Shown one piece after another: positions 60,627 to 64,000 of a stretch of DNA of 64,000 nucleotides. How positions within the stretch are numbered: the first letter of the stretch is position 1; the number at the start of each line of letters is the position of its first letter. Where the stretch lies: NCBI GenBank assembly GCA_017557525.1, contig JAFYYN010000043.1, positions 81,672-145,671 on the forward strand, read 5' to 3'. The notes under the pieces were generated by a model, which saw only the letters and a program-made list of their open reading frames with translations, had not been told where the DNA came from and did not search any database. Position numbers and translations under genes: made by a program. Source of the stretch: Lachnospiraceae bacterium. Its GTDB lineage: Bacteria; Bacillota; Clostridia; Lachnospirales; Lachnospiraceae.

Positions 60627-61664
60627 TTATTTATCTGATTTGAGTTCATCCAAAATCTTCTGTGCCGCTTCGTCCAGTTTCTTTGCCGCGGGATCCTTTC
60701 CTATCTTTTCAAAGTAATCCGTGTTTTCACCGGCATCTTCAATCACCGGGACGGTTCTCTGATTGAAATCATTCTCATCATTTTCAGCCATCACTACTGT
60801 AACAGCTCTGCCCAAACCTTCCGAAACATCTTCTGAGATCACTCCCGCCAATTTCTCTTCTTCATTATCTAAACCTTCGGTGCCCAGGTTTGCAGGGGTT
60901 TCTTCATCAAAATCGCTCCCTTTATTATTGGGTTCTTCATCTAAAAACTTACCCTCTTTGGAATGCTCCTGGATTTCTATGTTTTCTATCTTGCCATCCA
61001 GGATGCTGATTATCTTGTCGGCATATTCCGTAAGCTTTCTGTCGTGGGTAACCATTACCACCGTCTGGTTGTTCTTGCGGGCCATGGCTTTCAGCATGTC
61101 CATAACCTCTATTGTCGTTTTGGAATCAAGGTTTCCTGTTGGCTCATCCGCAAATACTATTGCCGGTCTGGCTACAAAGGCTCTGGCGATGCCTACACGC
61201 TGCTGCTGACCACCGGACATCTCTTTCGGCTTATGCCGCATTCTGCCCTTAAGTCCTACTTTTTTCAGCATATCCACCGCCATTTTCCGGCGCTTGCTCA
61301 AAGGTACCCTCTTAAAAACCAGCGGGAATTCAACATTTTCCAGTGCTGTCATAGAACCTATCAGGTTGTAGCTCTGGAATACGAAGCCCAGATTTTCCTG
61401 CCGGAATTTTGCCAGCTTATTTTCGCTCATCTTGCCTATTGACTGGCCTTTTATCAGGATTTCTCCCTTCGTGAGCTTCTCAATGCCCGCCATCAGGTTT
61501 AACAATGTCGATTTTCCTGATCCGGATGTACCAAGCAAGCAGCAGAACTCGCCTTCTTCAACGGTAAAGCTTACTCCGTTGACGGCTCGTATCTTTTCCT
61601 GACCCATCCGGTATATCTTTTTGGCATCCCTTACCTCTATTACCGTCTTTCCCTTTCCTTCCAT
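60627..61664 (-). CDS. ABC transporter ATPase (MacB/LolD-like) with acidic C-terminal extension
   Basis: A 345-residue ATP-binding protein. The first 230 residues are a complete ATPase: Walker A GTSGSGKST, Q-loop FVFQSYNLI, signature MSGGQQQR, Walker B IVFADEPTGNLD and switch His in VTHD. The remaining 110 residues are an acidic, low-complexity extension (EEEKLAGVISEDVSEG) not found in typical LolD proteins. It is the first gene of the three-gene export operon, behind a promoter with paired direct repeats at 61762. Confidence 0.9.
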   Translation of the reverse strand: MEGKGKTVIEVRDAKKIYRMGQEKIRAVNGVSFTVEEGEFCCLLGTSGSGKSTLLNLMAGIEKLTKGEILIKGQSIGKMSENKLAKFRQENLGFVFQSYNLIGSMTALENVEFPLVFKRVPLSKRRKMAVDMLKKVGLKGRMRHKPKEMSGGQQQRVGIARAFVARPAIVFADEPTGNLDSKTTIEVMDMLKAMARKNNQTVVMVTHDRKLTEYADKIISILDGKIENIEIQEHSKEGKFLDEEPNNKGSDFDEETPANLGTEGLDNEEEKLAGVISEDVSEGLGRAVTVVMAENDENDFNQRTVPVIEDAGENTDYFEKIGKDPAAKKLDEAAQKILDELKSDK

Positions 61665-61749
61665 TTCTCTTACCTTTCAATCTTGGAGCATGTATTTAAC
61701 ATGCTGTATGTTGATAGTTTTTGTATATCGTTTTTCCACTGCTAATTAC

Positions 61750-61780
61750 ATTATAATATCAAAGTGACACTTAAGTGACA
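61750..61780 (-). promoter_or_regulatory. Export operon promoter with 11-bp-spaced direct repeats
   Basis: TATAAT on the minus strand (61750-61755) with AAGTGACA-N3-AAGTGACA (61762-61780, plus strand) covering the -35 region. Eight-base repeats at 11-bp period fit an OmpR/PhoB-type response regulator; CACTTAAGTG within is also palindromic. Confidence 0.5.
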
Positions 61781-61886
61781 AACTGAAATAATTTTTAAAA
61801 TTTTTTTGGTCCTCTTTTTTTTGCGAAAGTCCTTACGTTAGACGATATAAATATGTCCCCAGTTCCAAAAACTGTAAAGTATGGGC

Positions 61887-61914
61887 AAAAAAAATGGGCT
61901 CCGAATCGGAACCC
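61887..61914 (-). terminator. Terminator after the cytidylate-kinase-like gene
   Basis: GGGTTCCG / CGGAGCCC stem (one G-U) with an ATT loop followed on the minus strand by eight Ts. Confidence 0.88.
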
Positions 61915-61928
61915 AAAATATATAAGCT

Positions 61929-62543
61929 TTACTTTACTGCCTCCACATATTCCTTAATACATTTCACTGCGTTTTCAATGCCTACATGTGAACTGTTTAT
62001 GCACAGGGAATAATTCTCTGCCTTACCCCATTTTTCACCTGTATGGAAATTATAATAGTTGTACCTGCGTTTATCCATTTTACGGATATTTTCTTCGATT
62101 TTCTCAGAGGGCATGCCGTCTATGCGCTGAGCCCTCTCGATACGGAAAGGCATATCGGCCATAACAAAAATGTTTACCAGGTTTTCTTTCTTCCTTAATA
62201 TATAGTCGGCGCAACGTCCTACTATAACACATGGTCCCTCGTTCGCAACCTTGTTTATGATCTCTGCCTGAGCCATATACAGGCGGTCGTCAAGCGAAAG
62301 GTTGTTGAAAGTGGTATGTATATTCCCGGAAGTAACCATGCCTCTTGCTATAGAATAAAGCAGACTGCTGGTTGCCCTGCTCTCTGCAGATTCAAAGGCC
62401 TCAACCGCATAACCGCTTTCCTTGGCTGCCTTAGTTATCAGTTCATTGTCATAAAAGGGCACTCCCCAGATTTCAGATAACTTTTTTCCAATCTCACGTC
62501 CGCCGCTCGAATACTGTCTGCTGATAGTAAGCACTTTATTCAT
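61929..62543 (-). CDS. Cytidylate-kinase-like family protein
   Basis: A 204-residue P-loop protein of the cytidylate-kinase-like (AAA26) family: the start MNKVLTISRQYSSGGREIGKKL replaces the classic Walker A, with PCVIVGRCADYIL and a lid KMDKRRYNYYNFHT. True CMP kinase activity is uncertain; the family is common in Lachnospiraceae beside unrelated genes. The ATG is followed by no partner; the gene stands alone between two terminators. Confidence 0.85.
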   Translation of the reverse strand: MNKVLTISRQYSSGGREIGKKLSEIWGVPFYDNELITKAAKESGYAVEAFESAESRATSSLLYSIARGMVTSGNIHTTFNNLSLDDRLYMAQAEIINKVANEGPCVIVGRCADYILRKKENLVNIFVMADMPFRIERAQRIDGMPSEKIEENIRKMDKRRYNYYNFHTGEKWGKAENYSLCINSSHVGIENAVKCIKEYVEAVK

Positions 62544-62609
62544 ACTGCACCCCCTATAGGTAAAGCCCCAAAATAAAATATGCTACAACTAATATACTAC
62601 CATAAATAA

Positions 62610-62632
62610 GAGCCTTCGTCAATCGAAGGCTC
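62610..62632 (-). terminator. Terminator after the Ig-like lipoprotein gene
   Basis: Perfect 9-bp stem GAGCCTTCG / CGAAGGCTC with a 5-nt loop, followed on the minus strand by TTATTTAT. Confidence 0.75.
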
Positions 62633-62642
62633 CAGTAAAATT

Positions 62643-63737
62643 TTATTTAATTGTAAACTTAACTGTGGTCTTGTTACCGGCCTTGTCGGTTACCTTTAAG
62701 GTATATGTTCCGGCCTTTGTTACCTTAGCGCCATTCTTAATCTTTTTCTTGCCAAGCTTTGCCGATTTGATACCTGAAGTCTCATCTGAGAAATTAATGG
62801 TTACAGCACCTTCATAGGTCTTTCCGTTTTCAACGCCTGTTACTACGGGCTTAGTTCCATCCTTAACGAAGCTGATAGTTTCTTCTGCATTCTTTGTCTT
62901 TACGGTTACAGTGTACTTTCCATCTTCCTTAAGGCTGATCTTCTTTCCGGAAACCTTCTTTCCATTAACTGTTATAGAGCTGATCTTGTCTACGCTGCTG
63001 ATCTTGATGCTCTTTTTCTTTGTTACTGCACCATCTTCGATACCGAAATTAACAAGATTCTTTGATGCCTTTGTATATGCATAATACTTCTGATTGCTGG
63101 TAGCAAGGTTGATATTAAAGAATACTGATTTCTTGTCTGCAGAAAGCTCACCGTTTGTATAGGTGATCTCTTCGGGCATTTCTACAGTTAAAAGGAAATT
63201 AGTGGTTGCGAGCATTGCCTGTATAGACTCTGCTTCTTCCGCAGTTACATTGGCGTTACCCATGAGGCTTGAATATGTATCAAGCATACCTTCGGTAGTA
63301 AACTCAAATGTGTCGGGAGTAATGGTGAATCCCTGATCTCCTATTGTAGCCACATATTCTGCGGGATATGTGTCCTTTTCTTTTTCATTGGGGGAACCAA
63401 GGTAAGATACACCATTGATCTCTCTTACTATGATCTCATCCATTGCTGTACCGGTCTCATCAGTAGCCTTAATAAATTCTACTAACTCGTCCATGTTCTG
63501 GATGTTATTCACAGCATCAATTTTAGCCTGTGTCTCTGCATCAATCTCTGCTCCGGATGATGTCATCCACTGCATTTCTACGGCAAGCAGCTGCTTCATA
63601 TCGTCTAGGCTGTACCAGGGCATAGCCTCTATGTCTACGCTTCCGTCCTCGTGGATTGTGTAGGTAGCCTCATACGTACATGCTGATAATCCAAGTACGC
63701 ATACTACCGCTAACAGTAACATAAATAGTTTCTTCAT
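62643..63737 (-). CDS. Lipoprotein with C-terminal Ig-like/Big repeat
   Basis: A 364-residue surface lipoprotein with lipobox LSAC at residues 17-20. The middle (25-240) is a helix-rich region I do not recognise; the last 120 residues show repeated Ig-like strands (ITVNGKKVSGKKISLKEDG; KPVVTGVENGKTYEGAVTINFSD), typical of Firmicute surface proteins. The substrate or binding partner is unknown. The promoter at 63833 and a GGGAAAGG ribosome site precede it. Confidence 0.78.
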   Translation of the reverse strand: MKKLFMLLLAVVCVLGLSACTYEATYTIHEDGSVDIEAMPWYSLDDMKQLLAVEMQWMTSSGAEIDAETQAKIDAVNNIQNMDELVEFIKATDETGTAMDEIIVREINGVSYLGSPNEKEKDTYPAEYVATIGDQGFTITPDTFEFTTEGMLDTYSSLMGNANVTAEEAESIQAMLATTNFLLTVEMPEEITYTNGELSADKKSVFFNINLATSNQKYYAYTKASKNLVNFGIEDGAVTKKKSIKISSVDKISSITVNGKKVSGKKISLKEDGKYTVTVKTKNAEETISFVKDGTKPVVTGVENGKTYEGAVTINFSDETSGIKSAKLGKKKIKNGAKVTKAGTYTLKVTDKAGNKTTVKFTIK

Positions 63738-63832
63738 AGTGGTCTTTTCCTTTCCCTATATAATTTATGCATCTGAACGAAAACTCTGTGTTTATTTTTC
63801 GAAAAATACAAAGATTCCCTTCACATGCCATC

Positions 63833-63861
63833 ATAATATCATAAAACGATTTATAATACAA
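63833..63861 (-). promoter_or_regulatory. Promoter of the Ig-like lipoprotein gene
   Basis: TTGTAT (63856-63861), 17-nt spacer ending in TATGA, TATTAT (63833-63838). The last 140 bases of the window hold only a short GTCGC / GCGAC hairpin near 63873 and no gene. Confidence 0.65.
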
Positions 63862-64000
63862 TTGAACTAAGTCGCTGCGCGACGGCCTGCCAAGGTCATT
63901 GAGCTAGCGGCTTACTTTTATAAATGGCAGTAGTAAATGAATTCAAGATGGTGTATAGTTTAAGTTACCACACAAAAACTTATCACTCTCGAAAGTCAAA

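Noticed and set aside
63870-63900. Possible tRNA or structured RNA at the right edge
   Set aside because: Only a short GTCGC/GCGAC hairpin; no cloverleaf arms.

Overview
The window looks like chromosomal DNA of an anaerobic, fermentative Firmicute of the Lachnospiraceae, most like Butyrivibrio or Pseudobutyrivibrio. The support is moderate GC with AGGAGG-type ribosome sites, lipobox lipoproteins and no outer-membrane genes. There is also a secreted GH11 xylanase carrying two CBM36-like modules, a four-domain oxygen-reducing flavodiiron protein, a butanol-type alcohol dehydrogenase, and the rqcP-divIC-tilS-ftsH gene order. I see no rRNA, tRNA, insertion sequence, prophage or CRISPR array.

Layout. 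0-5 kb: a cut-off serine-protease lipoprotein, a DUF362 ferredoxin protein, an alcohol dehydrogenase and an alpha/beta hydrolase. 4.7-9.6 kb: a BMP-type lipoprotein translationally coupled to a 1233-residue membrane sensor (ECF-S-like domain, two-component propeller, Y_Y_Y, HD-GYP). 9.7-14.4 kb: an XRE regulator with two ABC exporter half-subunits. 14.5-19.7 kb: a YbaK-type deacylase, a third ABC exporter, a hybrid histidine kinase and a small protein. 19.8-24.8 kb: metY-cysK behind a short ORF with three consecutive Cys codons and a terminator, an Rrf2 regulator, and a kinase-acetyltransferase fusion behind another leader ORF and terminator. 25-28.9 kb: GH27, rlmD, rplL and rplJ. 29-30.3 kb: a 150-bp palindromic element and two near-identical small RNAs with C-rich loops. 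30.5-34.8 kb: ftsH, tilS, divIC, rqcP and hup. 34.9-46.7 kb: esterase, flavodiiron protein, Na+ symporter and several surface or unknown proteins, plus a CIRCE-controlled Hsp20. 46.9-53.4 kb: MATE, leuA, HAD, NusG-II/Gx pair, PNPOx-like protein and a motif-degenerate AbiEii-like protein. 53.5-56.4 kb: xylanase and an Rpn/PD-(D/E)XK-like protein. 56.6-63.7 kb: an ABC-type export operon, a cytidylate-kinase-like protein and a lipoprotein.

The sulfur block reads as one circuit. The Rrf2 regulator has three C-terminal cysteines, and a similar 19-bp motif lies in its own promoter and in the metY promoter. Between the metY promoter and metY lies a 40-codon ORF with TGT TGT TGT, a perfect 9-bp antiterminator pairing and an intrinsic terminator. 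Together these suggest transcription control plus ribosome-mediated attenuation by cysteine supply.

The strongest candidates for undescribed biology are this cysteine attenuator, the duplicated small RNAs near 29.3 and 30.1 kb, and the ECF-S/propeller/HD-GYP sensor with its BMP partner. All functional statements rest on motif recognition by eye; no database search was run. Coordinates of short sites may be off by a base or two.
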